64,000 nucleotides of DNA, from the NCBI GenBank assembly GCA_902570265.1, contig CACFXF010000001.1:62001-126000 (forward strand). Direction: 5' to 3'. Shown in pieces: positions 17,876 through 26,861 of the stretch. Both the position numbers and the translations under genes were made by a program. The notes beneath the pieces are model-generated. The model saw only the letters and a list, made by a program, of their open reading frames with translations, searched no databases and had not been told where the DNA came from. The DNA comes from an uncultured Alphaproteobacteria bacterium. Its GTDB lineage: Bacteria; Pseudomonadota; Alphaproteobacteria; Rhodobacterales; Rhodobacteraceae. Within the stretch, counting starts at the first letter, position 1; each line of letters begins with the position of its first letter.

Positions 17876-18523
17876 ATGACTGAAGATTTGAAATCAAATT
17901 ATTCAAAAGCAAAATATCATAACCCACAAAAATATGGAGAAAAACTAGCAATTATTTTTATTGATTTTGCAAATGCTTACTATGATAAAAATAGCCCTTT
18001 GTTCGGTGCTGAAGGTTGTCAGATAGCACTAGAAAATTCAGTAAAGTTACTATCAGTATGCCGTAATTATGAAAGCCTGCCTATAGTTTTTACTGAAGTA
18101 AAATACAAAAATGGGGGTGAGGATGGGGGTGCCTTTTATAAAAAGGTTCCAGCCTTGTCTTGTTTTGATGAAGGAAAAAAATCACAAGAAATACATTCAG
18201 ATTTTAAATTAATCAAAAGTGATATTCTGATAACCAAACAATATCCAAGTGCTTTTTTTAAAACAGATCTAGAGAATGTTTTAAAACAAAAAAATGTAGA
18301 CACTCTTCTTTTAACTGGTGTTACGACTTCTGGATGTGTAAGAGCAACATGCATTGATAGTATTTCAAGTAATTTTGTTACTCTTGTGGTATCTGATGCT
18401 GTAGGAGACAGAGCCAAAGAACCTCACGAAGCAAACTTGTTCGATATGAGTGCAAAATACGCAGATTTAATTACAACTAATGAAGCAATAGAACTAATAA
18501 AAATAAAGATGCAGAATAAATAA
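17876..18523 (+). CDS. Isochorismatase-family cysteine hydrolase (amidohydrolase)
   Basis: A 215-residue hydrolase with the D-K-C triad of the family: D30 in IFIDFANAYY, K121 in KQYPSAFFKT, and C154 in TGVTTSGCVRAT, preceded by the cis-peptide region. These residues favour an amidase such as N-carbamoylsarcosine amidohydrolase, maleamate amidohydrolase (NicF) or RutB-like ureidoacrylate hydrolase over true isochorismatase. The gene follows the CoA transferase by 32 bases and has a good ribosome site (AAGGGAAAAGAAA before the ATG), so they are likely co-transcribed. Which amide it hydrolyses is unknown; the surrounding catabolic genes suggest a small amide released from a nitrogen compound. 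Confidence 0.78.
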   Translation: MTEDLKSNYSKAKYHNPQKYGEKLAIIFIDFANAYYDKNSPLFGAEGCQIALENSVKLLSVCRNYESLPIVFTEVKYKNGGEDGGAFYKKVPALSCFDEGKKSQEIHSDFKLIKSDILITKQYPSAFFKTDLENVLKQKNVDTLLLTGVTTSGCVRATCIDSISSNFVTLVVSDAVGDRAKEPHEANLFDMSAKYADLITTNEAIELIKIKMQNK

Positions 18524-18581
18524 TCATACATGATAAATGATATTATTAATACTCCTTACTATGGAATATTTATCTTCATAT

Positions 18582-19430
18582 TTATTTAATTTGTTTATAA
18601 CCAAATCTTGACTTTTTGATTTTTGTCCAACCAGGATCTGCAAAATGTGCTGGAATTAAATAACTACCTGTTTCAGAAATCTCGAGTAAAACTTTCTCCC
18701 TACTACTTCTAGCTAAAATAGGATCTGAACAAAATGCAGTTGATAATTCTGGATATCGAAGTTGAAGTGGCGAATGAATTATATCTCCACAAAAAAAAGC
18801 GCCTTCTTTGCTTTTCAAACTTAGATGACCTGGAGTATGACCTGGCGTAAGTTGAGTGATTAGTCCTTCAGCTAACTCCCATTCATCTTGTACAAATTCC
18901 ATCTGCCCTTTTTCAACAATTGGCAAAACACTATCTTGGAAAGATCCATGTCTGTCAGATTTTTTGTATGTATTTGACCAATGCTTATATTCTTGCTTAC
19001 CACAAATATATCTTGCATTCGGAAAAGTTGGAACCCATCTACCATTCTCTAATTTAGTGTTCCAACCAACATGATCAGCATGTAAATGAGTACACATCAC
19101 TATATCTATATCCTCAGGTCTTAATCCTTCTTTAATAAGCGCTTTAAGCCAATCTTTTCCATCTCGTTTATGCCAATTTGGATGGTTGGGTCGGTTTTTG
19201 TGTGCTCCAACGCAACAATCAATTAAAATGTTTTGCCCAAATTGACGTAACAACCAAGATCTTATCGTAAGGTGTATCAATCCGTTTGATATCACCTTCG
19301 GATCCAAAGCTTCTTTTTCATTTAATATCTTATCATCAAAACTTGGAAATAAAGTCTTAACTGGTAAGCTAAATGAATTAATGTCAGTTAAACCAGTAAC
19401 TGATAAACTACCTAAAACTAAATTTCTCAT
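18582..19430 (-). CDS. MBL-fold metallo-hydrolase
   Basis: A 282-residue metallo-beta-lactamase-fold hydrolase. The metal motif HLHADH is at residues 115-120. LTPGHTPGHLSL (third histidine) and FFCGDIIHSP (bridging Asp) follow in order, with a final histidine in LIPAHFADPG. This is the layout of lactonases and related hydrolases, for example N-acylhomoserine or pyridoxolactone lactonases; the long N-terminal part before the first motif resembles uncharacterised alphaproteobacterial members. Seven bases separate it from the upstream SDR gene on the same strand, so it is the last gene of a unit reading from 20975 down. Substrate unknown. Confidence 0.78.
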   Translation of the reverse strand: MRNLVLGSLSVTGLTDINSFSLPVKTLFPSFDDKILNEKEALDPKVISNGLIHLTIRSWLLRQFGQNILIDCCVGAHKNRPNHPNWHKRDGKDWLKALIKEGLRPEDIDIVMCTHLHADHVGWNTKLENGRWVPTFPNARYICGKQEYKHWSNTYKKSDRHGSFQDSVLPIVEKGQMEFVQDEWELAEGLITQLTPGHTPGHLSLKSKEGAFFCGDIIHSPLQLRYPELSTAFCSDPILARSSREKVLLEISETGSYLIPAHFADPGWTKIKKSRFGYKQIK

Positions 19431-19437
19431 ACCTATT

Positions 19438-20253
19438 TCACATTATTTGTGGATTTAGTCCTTTATTATCAACTCGTTTTTTTAAATCATTCCAATATCT
19501 ACCAATAAATCTTCCAGCTGTCACACCATTAGACTTATCAGAAACAAGCCACAAGATTGCTTCATTCATTATTGTAGGCGGTAACAAATTACCATCCGCA
19601 CCTTTTTTATTTTTTGAAGGTGGAAGTAGATCTGTATCGGCTGCCCCACCCGGCAATAAAACATTCACATCAACTCCTGTACCTTCTAGATCATATGCCC
19701 AAGTTCTTGATGTAGCTTCAATAAATGCCTTTGATGGTCCATAAGGAGAATATCCTTTTCTAATCATTGTTTGTGAAGAAGTAGAAATATTAATAATTTT
19801 ACCAAATTTATTATTTATCATATGAGGGACTACACTTTTTGCAGCAACAAAAGGACCTATTATGTTGGTATCAATTATAGTTGACCAAGTTTTTTTTTCT
19901 GCTTCCCAGAATTTTGAAGGAACTGTATTAAATGTTTCAGATATAAGTCTCATACCTCTTCCGGCATTATTTACAAGTACATCGATTTTAGAAAATTTTT
20001 TTATACAGTCCTCAGTAAGTCTTGCCATGCCTTCGGCGTCAGAAACATCTACAGTTCTAGAGAAAAAGTTGTCTTTTCCTAATATTCCAATAAGCTCTTT
20101 TGATGTTTGCTGGTAAGCTTTACCCTCTTTTGATGCAGTAATACATAATTTAGCACCAGCTTTAGCTAAGCAAATTGCCATTTCTCTACCCAAACCTCTA
20201 TTCCCACCTGTTATAATTACAGATCGACCCTTTAATGACTTATCTGACTTCAT
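19438..20253 (-). CDS. Short-chain dehydrogenase/reductase
   Basis: A 271-residue classical SDR. The cofactor loop TGGNRGLGRE lies near the N-terminus, NNAG at the usual position, and the catalytic Ser/Tyr/Lys set in STSSQTMIRKGYSPYGPSK. Start: the ATG at 20253 overlaps the TGA of the preceding SDR as ATGA and has a GGGGGA element in front, which is better than a longer frame starting inside that gene. The catalytic segment YSPYGPSK fits the YxxxK rule. Probably oxidises an alcohol intermediate of the catabolic pathway encoded nearby; the substrate is not readable. Confidence 0.8.
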   Translation of the reverse strand: MKSDKSLKGRSVIITGGNRGLGREMAICLAKAGAKLCITASKEGKAYQQTSKELIGILGKDNFFSRTVDVSDAEGMARLTEDCIKKFSKIDVLVNNAGRGMRLISETFNTVPSKFWEAEKKTWSTIIDTNIIGPFVAAKSVVPHMINNKFGKIINISTSSQTMIRKGYSPYGPSKAFIEATSRTWAYDLEGTGVDVNVLLPGGAADTDLLPPSKNKKGADGNLLPPTIMNEAILWLVSDKSNGVTAGRFIGRYWNDLKKRVDNKGLNPQIM

Positions 20254-20975
20254 GGCATATATCCCCCACCATTGACCCACAGAGTTTGTCCCGTCATAAA
20301 ACTACTATCTGAGCCCAGAAGAAACATAATTGGTCCAACAATATCTTCTGGAAGAGCCATTCTTGCTAATGGAGTAATTTTTACATAATTTTCTATATTG
20401 ATGGATATTGGTTCATTTTCATCTGAACGTCCTGTCCCTCCTCGGAGAAATGCAGTATCAACGGCAGAAGGACCAACTGCATTTACCCTTACCTTTGGTG
20501 CTTCTTCCAGTGCTAAAGTTTTTGTAAGATTTATCAATCCAGCTTTCGATGCTCCATAGGCTCCATAATGAGGTCTAACATTAGAAGCCAATCCTGATAC
20601 TACATTTACCATAGAACCTCCATTAACTCTAAGTAACTTTAAAGCTTGCTTAGCCACTAGAAAGGCACCTTTTAAATTCAAGTTTATAACATCGTCAAAT
20701 TCTTTGCTGGTTGTTTTTTCTATTGAAATAAGACCTTGTAAATAACCAGCAAGATTCACAAAACCTGATAACTGATCTAAATTGGAAAAAGCATTTGAGA
20801 TACTTGTGGGATTGGTTAGATCGATCTCAATAGATTTAATACCTTGCTCTGGAGGATGTCTATGTAAAGATTTACTTAGATCCATTACGGTAACATTCCA
20901 ACCATCCTGAAGCGCTCTTTTCGCAAGTGATCTACCAATACCGCCAGCACCTCCTACCAGAACTAAATTATTCAT
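20250..20975 (-). CDS. Short-chain dehydrogenase/reductase
   Basis: A 241-residue classical SDR with the cofactor motif GGAGGIGRS at the N-terminus, the Asp in VTVMDLS that favours NAD over NADP, the NLAG motif, and the catalytic YGAYGASK. The C-terminal SFMTGQTLWVNGGGYMP is typical of FabG-like SDRs. It is the first gene of a three-gene minus-strand unit SDR-SDR-MBL with overlapping and very short junctions. Upstream, beyond 135 bases and the terminator at 21050-21086, lies the Liv transporter on the same strand. Function likely a dehydrogenase step of the same catabolic route; not proven. Confidence 0.82.
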   Translation of the reverse strand: MNNLVLVGGAGGIGRSLAKRALQDGWNVTVMDLSKSLHRHPPEQGIKSIEIDLTNPTSISNAFSNLDQLSGFVNLAGYLQGLISIEKTTSKEFDDVINLNLKGAFLVAKQALKLLRVNGGSMVNVVSGLASNVRPHYGAYGASKAGLINLTKTLALEEAPKVRVNAVGPSAVDTAFLRGGTGRSDENEPISINIENYVKITPLARMALPEDIVGPIMFLLGSDSSFMTGQTLWVNGGGYMP

Positions 20976-21049
20976 ATTTCAAAACCTTGAATTTTTTTCT
21001 TTTTTAAAATTAAGAATTTATCAATTTTAATTTTATCTACTAATATCAT

Positions 21050-21086
21050 ACAACAAAATAAATGCGCCATTAAAGACGCATTTATT
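21050..21086 (-). terminator. Rho-independent terminator of the Liv transporter unit
   Basis: A perfect 10-base-pair stem (21057-21066 with 21077-21086), 10-base loop, followed on the minus strand by TTGTTGT. It lies 25 bases beyond the stop of the binding-protein gene, just before the SDR gene, so it separates the transporter from the SDR-SDR-MBL unit. The T run is interrupted, so read-through is possible. Confidence 0.75.
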
Positions 21087-21110
21087 GTTTATAAGAAAAT
21101 TTTATAAACT

Positions 21111-22286
21111 TTAGCATGGATCAGGGGAATGGCTAGCCATTAGTGTCCACTTTTGATCTTTTATTTGAATTACGTATCCAGGTAACTCTGCATCATTTCC
21201 AGCAAAGCATAAATTTTTGCCAAGAATTCCAGAAAAATTTACCGTTTTTAGACCCTCTTTTATAGCCAACCTCTCACTCTCAAGGTTACTTTTAGATCCG
21301 GTAATTTTTTGCTCCTTCATTACTTTGGCAAATAAATGAATTGCATCGTAGGATTGGGCATCAGTGTGATGAGCCCCAAGTTTTTTTATACCTACAGCAT
21401 TTGTTTCTGAAACAAATCTATCATTAAAAGCCTTTGCTTCTGGAGAAGAATCCGCATGAAATCCAGCCATGAATGTTGTTCCTTCAGCTAAATCTCCAAA
21501 TAGCTCCAGTATATTTGGGTCAGCAAAAATCTGACTTCCAATCATTCTTCCTTTGTAGCCTTGCCGCTTTAGTTCACGAATTGTTTTCGATGCATTCTCT
21601 GGAAGCCCTGCAACTGCAACCATGTCAGGATTATTTGCAACAATTGGAGCAATTTGTGGAGCCAAATCAAAACTCTTGTAGGTTATAGCAACAGGCTTTC
21701 CGTGTTCTATTCCAAATTTCTTAAGTAAAAATGGATAAAGTTTTTCTCCTACAACTGCTGATATTGCTTCATCTGAGACATATACTATATCAACTGATTT
21801 TCTAGGAACATCCATTTCTTGAAATGTTTTCAATAATCTCGCAAATTGCTTGCCCTCATCTTCAGTAATTCTCCAAGCCCATTCCTTATCCTTTGTTAAA
21901 CCCGGTGCAGATGAAGCATTTGACATCATTACTATTTTTTCTCTTTCTGCAACATTAAATGCAACTTTAGCTTCTCCTGATGAAAAAGGGCCAAGAATAG
22001 CGAGCACATCATGATCTTGAGCTAGTGTTCTAGCAGCTAGCGCAGCTTGTTTTGGATCAGATCCACTATCAAACTCAATAATTTCAATCATTTTGCCATT
22101 AATCCCACCAGCAGCATTTATTTCTTTAACTGCCATATCAACTGCTACAGTAGCAGATAATGCTGGTCCTTTTAGCCAGCCCGTTCTACCAGCAATATGA
22201 CCAATTTTTAAAGTATCTGCAATACCTCCTGAAACTAATAAAATCAGGGCTAAAGCACTCCAAACAAAGGCTTTAAATTTATTCAT
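21111..22286 (-). CDS. livK: Branched-chain amino acid-type ABC transporter substrate-binding protein (LivK-like)
   Basis: A 391-residue periplasmic binding protein (Peripla_BP_6, LivJ/LivK fold). A Sec signal peptide occupies about residues 1-23 (hydrophobic core SALALILLVSGG, then IADT). Mature features include LKIGHIAGRTGWLKGPA, INAAGGINGKMIEI and ILGPFSSGEAKVAFN, all standard. Start: ATG at 22286 with a strong GGAGG seven bases upstream; an earlier in-frame ATG would cover this site. It is the last gene of a five-gene importer and has the strongest ribosome site of the cluster. Ligands of this family range from branched amino acids to amides, urea and aromatic acids; the catabolic neighbours suggest a pathway substrate. 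Confidence 0.88.
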   Translation of the reverse strand: MNKFKAFVWSALALILLVSGGIADTLKIGHIAGRTGWLKGPALSATVAVDMAVKEINAAGGINGKMIEIIEFDSGSDPKQAALAARTLAQDHDVLAILGPFSSGEAKVAFNVAEREKIVMMSNASSAPGLTKDKEWAWRITEDEGKQFARLLKTFQEMDVPRKSVDIVYVSDEAISAVVGEKLYPFLLKKFGIEHGKPVAITYKSFDLAPQIAPIVANNPDMVAVAGLPENASKTIRELKRQGYKGRMIGSQIFADPNILELFGDLAEGTTFMAGFHADSSPEAKAFNDRFVSETNAVGIKKLGAHHTDAQSYDAIHLFAKVMKEQKITGSKSNLESERLAIKEGLKTVNFSGILGKNLCFAGNDAELPGYVIQIKDQKWTLMASHSPDPC

Positions 22287-22329
22287 TTTTTTCCTCCTTT
22301 TGTTATTAATCAATATTATTATTTAATAT

Positions 22330-23037
22330 CTACACACTTTCACCAAGATACGCTTCAGCTAAAATCTTGTCAGCTGCTAACTGAGATACAGTTCCCTCCA
22401 ACCTTACAGATCCCAACTCAAGTACATATCCTCTATGAGCAGTTTTTAACGCAAGTTTTGTATTTTGCTCTACAATAAGAATTGAAATTCCTTCGCTATG
22501 CAACTCTTTTATTAATTCAAATAATTGTCCTACTAAAATTGGTGATAATCCTAAAGATGGTTCATCAAGCATCATGAGTTTAGGTTTCGCAACCATCGCT
22601 CTACCAATTGCAAGCATCTGCTGCTCACCTCCAGATAAAACTGAAGCTAATTGATATCTTCGGCTAGCTAAATTACTAAATCGGTCAAAAATTGATTCCA
22701 CTAAATTTTTTACTTGAGATCTATTTTGGCTATGCGCCCCTAGTAAAAGATTTTCTTCTACTGTCATACTTACAAAAATTTGCCTGCCCTCAGGTACTAA
22801 AGTTAGTCCTGATTTAACTCTAGAAGGCGCAGATAAACTATTAATTTTTTTTTCCTTAAAAAAAATATTGCCTTTTGATGGTTTAACAGTTCCTGCTATT
22901 GCTCTTAATAAAGAAGATTTTCCTGCACCATTAGAACCAACTACTGTAACAATTTCAGATTCTCCTACAGATATAGAAATATTCTTTAAAGCATGAATAG
23001 GTCCATACCTTACATTAATATTTTCAATTTCAAGCAT
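22330..23037 (-). CDS. livF: Liv-type ABC transporter ATP-binding protein (LivF)
   Basis: A 235-residue ABC ATPase. Walker A GSNGAGKSSL, signature LSGGEQQMLAIGRAMV, Walker B MMLDEPSLGL and the H-loop VEQN are all present. LivF proteins are about 235 residues. Start: ATG at 23037, which overlaps the stop of livG by eight bases and is preceded by GAGGG; a longer frame from 23094 would run far into livG and is not needed. It pairs with LivG to power the LivHM channel. Position just before the binding-protein gene, 43 bases away. Confidence 0.88.
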   Translation of the reverse strand: MLEIENINVRYGPIHALKNISISVGESEIVTVVGSNGAGKSSLLRAIAGTVKPSKGNIFFKEKKINSLSAPSRVKSGLTLVPEGRQIFVSMTVEENLLLGAHSQNRSQVKNLVESIFDRFSNLASRRYQLASVLSGGEQQMLAIGRAMVAKPKLMMLDEPSLGLSPILVGQLFELIKELHSEGISILIVEQNTKLALKTAHRGYVLELGSVRLEGTVSQLAADKILAEAYLGESV

Positions 23038-23806
23038 TCGATCCCTCAAGATTGTTTTCAGACCCAAGATAAGCTTCAAGGACTTTTCTATCATTTTTTA
23101 ATTCAGAAATAGGCCCATCATATATTAACTGTCCAAAATTCATTACTGAAACTTGGTTACACAAACTGTTAACAAAAGGCATATCGTGGTCAACTAGTAA
23201 TAAAGTTATTCCACGTCTACTTACTTCTTTTAAAAAATCCCTCAATTTTTTAGTTTCTGCTGTATTCAAACCTGCAGCAGGTTCATCAAGCAATAAAAGA
23301 CTTGGTTTTGCCATTAAGGCTCTAACTACCTCTATTTTCTTTCTTATTCCATAAGGAAGGCTTGAAACCGTTTGACCTTTGTGAAGATCTATTCCAAAAC
23401 TTTTTAAAGTTTCAATTGCTTCACCTTTTCCAGAAGATTTCGATAGGAAATCTAAAGGCTTGAACATATCCACAAAATCAATCCGACTATGTTGACCAAG
23501 CATTACGTTTTCCAACACAGAAAGATGTGGCATTAAGCGAATGTTTTGAAAGCTTCTAGATAATCCTTTGTGTATTCTTTTTCGTGATGGAACTCCTCTT
23601 AGATCTTTTCCTTTAAAGTAAACAGTTCCTTTCTCTGGATCGTGAATACCAGAAATAACATTAAACAGTGTTGTTTTACCAGCACCATTAGGTCCAATTA
23701 ATGCATGTCGACTACCCTTTTCCACATCAAATGAAACGTTCTCCAATACTTTAACCCCGCCAAAGCTTTTTGATATATTAGATAGCTTCAAGATAAATTC
23801 AGACAT
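23030..23806 (-). CDS. livG: Liv-type ABC transporter ATP-binding protein (LivG)
   Basis: A 258-residue ABC ATPase. Walker A GPNGAGKTTLF, the LivG-type RSFQNIRLM Q-loop, signature SLPYGIRKKIEVVRALM (the LSGGQ variant seen in LivG), Walker B LLLLDEPAAGL and the VDHDM H-loop are present. Start: ATG at 23806 overlaps the livM stop by eight bases (ATGTCTGA); the extra N-terminal residues of the longer frame are not part of the family. The overlap chain livM-livG-livF shows coupled translation. It forms the ATPase heterodimer with LivF. Confidence 0.88.
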   Translation of the reverse strand: MSEFILKLSNISKSFGGVKVLENVSFDVEKGSRHALIGPNGAGKTTLFNVISGIHDPEKGTVYFKGKDLRGVPSRKRIHKGLSRSFQNIRLMPHLSVLENVMLGQHSRIDFVDMFKPLDFLSKSSGKGEAIETLKSFGIDLHKGQTVSSLPYGIRKKIEVVRALMAKPSLLLLDEPAAGLNTAETKKLRDFLKEVSRRGITLLLVDHDMPFVNSLCNQVSVMNFGQLIYDGPISELKNDRKVLEAYLGSENNLEGSNA

Positions 23807-24647
23807 TACTTTTCCTAGAAAAAAGTTTAGACCAAACTCGATCAAGCGCATCTCTTGTAACAATTCCTTCTGGGCGAAGGATCATCATTGCCACAATTAT
23901 CACCCCAAAAATAAAAAACCTCCAGTCGTCACCTATTCTAAGCGCCTCAGGGATTAATGTAAAAAAAGATGCTCCTAAGAGTGGTCCCCAAGCTGTTTGA
24001 GTCCCTCCAATTAAGACGTATAAAAGAACAAAAATTGATATGTTAGCATTGAAATATTGAGCTTCAATAAATCCAAAGTAAAGAGCATAAAGCCCACCTG
24101 AAAGTCCCGCTATAGATCCCCCAATAGTAAAAGCACTTACCTGTATAGCTCGTTTATTTACTCCCATTAAGTCAGCAACAGCTTCGTCATCATGAACAGC
24201 TCTCATAGCCAGACCTATCCGAGTTGACATAATATAAAATCCAAGAAAAACAACAATTATTGCTACCACAAGAACTACTTCAGTTTCGATATAATTATTA
24301 ACTATCATACCTGTTGGACCACCCAGAAAATCACTGTTTAAAATTATGCCAGCAACAATTTCAGCAATTGCAAATGTGGCCAAAACCATGTAGACACCTT
24401 TTGTTCTCAATACTGGAAAAGCTATCAAAAAACTTATCGCCCCGCCGAGGATAGCAGAAAAAATCAATGTAAGATAAATTGGTAAGCCGAGTTCATTTGA
24501 TAGTATTGCGCATGCATATGCACCTATTGCCTGGAACCCTGCTCCACCTAGATTAAGCTGACCAGTTGCAGCAGTAATGTAAATGGAGTAAGCAAAAATT
24601 ACATTAATACCTAGAATCGCTAACACTCCTGAGAGATAACCACTCAT
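23799..24647 (-). CDS. livM: Liv-type ABC transporter permease (LivM)
   Basis: A 282-residue inner-membrane permease of the branched-chain amino acid type. It has about eight to nine hydrophobic segments, the family motif TGQLNLGGAGFQAIGAY near residue 28, and the cytoplasmic coupling loop with AMRAVHDDEAVADLMGVN. It is shorter than E. coli LivM (425) and matches the compact form common in alphaproteobacteria. The start codon shares one base with the stop of livH (TAATG). It should form the translocation channel with LivH. Confidence 0.87.
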   Translation of the reverse strand: MSGYLSGVLAILGINVIFAYSIYITAATGQLNLGGAGFQAIGAYACAILSNELGLPIYLTLIFSAILGGAISFLIAFPVLRTKGVYMVLATFAIAEIVAGIILNSDFLGGPTGMIVNNYIETEVVLVVAIIVVFLGFYIMSTRIGLAMRAVHDDEAVADLMGVNKRAIQVSAFTIGGSIAGLSGGLYALYFGFIEAQYFNANISIFVLLYVLIGGTQTAWGPLLGASFFTLIPEALRIGDDWRFFIFGVIIVAMMILRPEGIVTRDALDRVWSKLFSRKSNV

Positions 24648-25573
24648 TAGAACTTACCTTTACCTATCGCATTATGTCCAAAAAGCCCAGTAGGTTTAAA
24701 AACCACAAGCAGTAGAAGCAAACTCCAAACTGTAATTTGAGCAGATGAAGCACCAAAAAAATAAATGGATAAAGTTTCACTTAAACCAACAATTAAACCT
24801 CCTGCAATTGCTCCCCAAACAGAACCCAATCCACCTATGACCATAGCTGCTATTGCTTTAGTTCCTACATGATCACCCATGTAAGGGCTTACCTCATGAT
24901 AGTTGATTGCAAATATGGATGCTGAAACTCCACACAGAAATCCTATTAATATGAAAACAACAGGTACAATTCTGTCTACATCAATTCCCATTAAAGTTGC
25001 AGCATCGGGGTTTTCAGCAATTGCTCTTAAAGCTCTACCAACTTTTGTCCGAATCAATAAATATGAAAGAGCCGCAACAATTAGAATCGACAAAATTAAA
25101 CTAATTAACTGGGGGATTGAAATGATGAAACCAGCTACCCTCCAATCTAAATTTGTAAAAGGAGTCGAAAATCCTCGAGTGTCAGAACCGTGTGCAATTA
25201 ATATTAAATATTCAAAAATCAATAAAAAACCAAGAGATGATACTAAAGGTATTGCATGTTCTGTGGCATCCCCATGTTTCATTTTGAAATACCTATAAGT
25301 AAATCTCTCAACTAATAAAGATGCCAAAATTGCACAATTTATTCCTATGAATAAAGCAAACCACCACTTTATGGGGCCCGAAAGACCAAATGGAAGACCG
25401 TAATGAGATAATGACCATCCAACCATACCCGCGAACATGTATAAAGCTGGAATTGTGAAGTTTAAAAAATTTAAAATACCAATGGCTAAAGTAAATGCTA
25501 CTGCTACACTGATATAAATGCTACCTAGCATCAAGCCGTTGATAATCTGTTGAAGTACTTGTTCAAAAAACAT
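24647..25573 (-). CDS. livH: Liv-type ABC transporter permease (LivH)
   Basis: A 308-residue inner-membrane permease. The N-terminal QIINGLMLGSIYISVAVAF and the coupling loop VGRALRAIAENPDAATLMG are diagnostic of LivH, as is the AMVIGGLGSVWGAIAGG segment. Seven to eight membrane segments can be seen. It is the first gene of the livHMGFK unit, so the promoter must lie in 25574-25647, a 74-base gap shared with the divergent FAD monooxygenase gene. The shared upstream region argues that importer and monooxygenase are controlled together, which is inference. Confidence 0.88.
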   Translation of the reverse strand: MFFEQVLQQIINGLMLGSIYISVAVAFTLAIGILNFLNFTIPALYMFAGMVGWSLSHYGLPFGLSGPIKWWFALFIGINCAILASLLVERFTYRYFKMKHGDATEHAIPLVSSLGFLLIFEYLILIAHGSDTRGFSTPFTNLDWRVAGFIISIPQLISLILSILIVAALSYLLIRTKVGRALRAIAENPDAATLMGIDVDRIVPVVFILIGFLCGVSASIFAINYHEVSPYMGDHVGTKAIAAMVIGGLGSVWGAIAGGLIVGLSETLSIYFFGASSAQITVWSLLLLLVVFKPTGLFGHNAIGKGKF

Positions 25574-25581
25574 ATGTTAAG

Positions 25582-25609
25582 TTGACAAAATTTTATCAAA
25601 TTGTACAAG
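25582..25609 (+). promoter_or_regulatory. Candidate promoter of the FAD monooxygenase gene
   Basis: TTGACA at 25582-25587 is a perfect -35 box; TACAAG at 25604-25609 is a 4/6 -10 box with a 16-base spacer. It lies 38 bases before the ATG at 25648, in the short divergent gap with livH. Confidence 0.42.
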
Positions 25610-25647
25610 AAATATTTTGATAATATTATTTTAAAGAGGAAAAATTT

Positions 25648-26850
25648 ATGCCTGATGAAAGAGATGTAGTACTTGTAATTGGAGCTGGACCGGTAGGTCT
25701 AGTTGCAACTGCATCACTTATCTCACATGGTATCCCTGCAAAACTAATTGAAGCAACTGAAGACTTAGCTCAAGATTTGAGAGCATCGACATTTCACCCT
25801 CCGACACTTGATTTCCTTAATAAATTAGGAATAGCCAAAAAACTAGTTGAACAAGGCTTGATTTGTAGAACTTGGCAATTCAGAGATAGGAAAAATGGCA
25901 CAATTGCCACTTTTGATGTCAGCCTTTTGGAAGGTGAAACAGATTTTCCATTTAGACTTCAATGTGAGCAATGGAAACTTACAGCCGCACTAAGAGACTA
26001 TATTGAAAAACACCCCGATGGAGAATTAATAACCAACACAAAAGCTGAAATGGTAGGTCAGAATGATAAATCTGTTTGGGTTTCTGCTAAAAAGGTGGAT
26101 GGAAGTGTTAAAAAATTCAAAGGAAGGTTTTTAATTGGTACCGATGGTGCACGCTCTATAGTAAGAAAGTCCATAGGTGCAAAATTTGATGGTATGACTA
26201 TACCAGAAATTTTTCTAGTTCTATCTACAAACTTTCACTACGAAAAAGCTATTTCTGATCTAGCAAATATTGCTTATATCTCAGATCCTAATGAGTGGCT
26301 TGTTTTATTGAGAACTCTAAGTTTATGGAGAGTTCTTTTGCCAACAAATCCAGATCATACTGAGGATTTTATAATGGCACCTGAAAACGTAGAAAAAAGG
26401 TTACAAGCGGTTGTTCCTTCTTCAGCACCTTATGAAGTAGTTCATAAAACTGCATATAAAGTACATGAAAGGGTTGCCAGTAAATATGTAGAAGGACGAA
26501 TTTTCCTAGCTGGAGATGCAGCTCATATAAATAATCCGTTAGGTGGTATGGGAATGAATGGAGGCATTCATGACGCTGTAAACCTAGTTGAGAAATTGAC
26601 TAAAGTATGGCATGGCGCCCCTCTAGAAACAATGGGAAGGTATGAGCGTCAAAGAAGAAAGGTAGCTATTGAAACAGTACAAACCCAAGCTCTAAAAAAC
26701 AGAGCTATACTAAATGCAAAAGATGCAACCCAAAGATTAGCTTACCATTCCGAATTGCGGGAAATTGTTTCTGACAGAAAAAAACATAAAGAATATGTTA
26801 TGAAGTCTGCAATGATAACTTCACTAAGAGAGTTAGAGAAGGTTGATTGA
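25648..26850 (+). CDS. FAD-dependent aromatic hydroxylase-family monooxygenase
   Basis: A 400-residue class A flavoprotein monooxygenase (FAD_binding_3). The ADP-binding GxGxxG is GAGPVG at residues 12-17, the DG motif is in GTDGARSIVRKSIGA, and the GD motif is in RIFLAGDAAHINNPLGGMGM. These enzymes use NAD(P)H and O2 to hydroxylate phenolic or hydroxypyridine rings. The C-terminal thioredoxin-like extension of phenol hydroxylases is missing, so it resembles the compact type (PHBH, NicC, MHPC oxygenase). It is divergent from the Liv importer. The ring substrate is not readable. A good ribosome site (AGAGGA) precedes the ATG. Confidence 0.82.
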   Translation: MPDERDVVLVIGAGPVGLVATASLISHGIPAKLIEATEDLAQDLRASTFHPPTLDFLNKLGIAKKLVEQGLICRTWQFRDRKNGTIATFDVSLLEGETDFPFRLQCEQWKLTAALRDYIEKHPDGELITNTKAEMVGQNDKSVWVSAKKVDGSVKKFKGRFLIGTDGARSIVRKSIGAKFDGMTIPEIFLVLSTNFHYEKAISDLANIAYISDPNEWLVLLRTLSLWRVLLPTNPDHTEDFIMAPENVEKRLQAVVPSSAPYEVVHKTAYKVHERVASKYVEGRIFLAGDAAHINNPLGGMGMNGGIHDAVNLVEKLTKVWHGAPLETMGRYERQRRKVAIETVQTQALKNRAILNAKDATQRLAYHSELREIVSDRKKHKEYVMKSAMITSLRELEKVD

Positions 26851-26861
26851 CATTGTTAAGA

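Noticed and set aside
23799-23863. Longer version of LivG starting at 23863
   Set aside because: The extension lies within livM and the ATG at 23806 gives the standard LivG N-terminus with an eight-base overlap.
24903-25298. Long open frame of 131 codons antisense to livH
   Set aside because: It is a shadow of the livH permease gene, without ribosome site or recognisable domain; the sense strand has clear LivH motifs.
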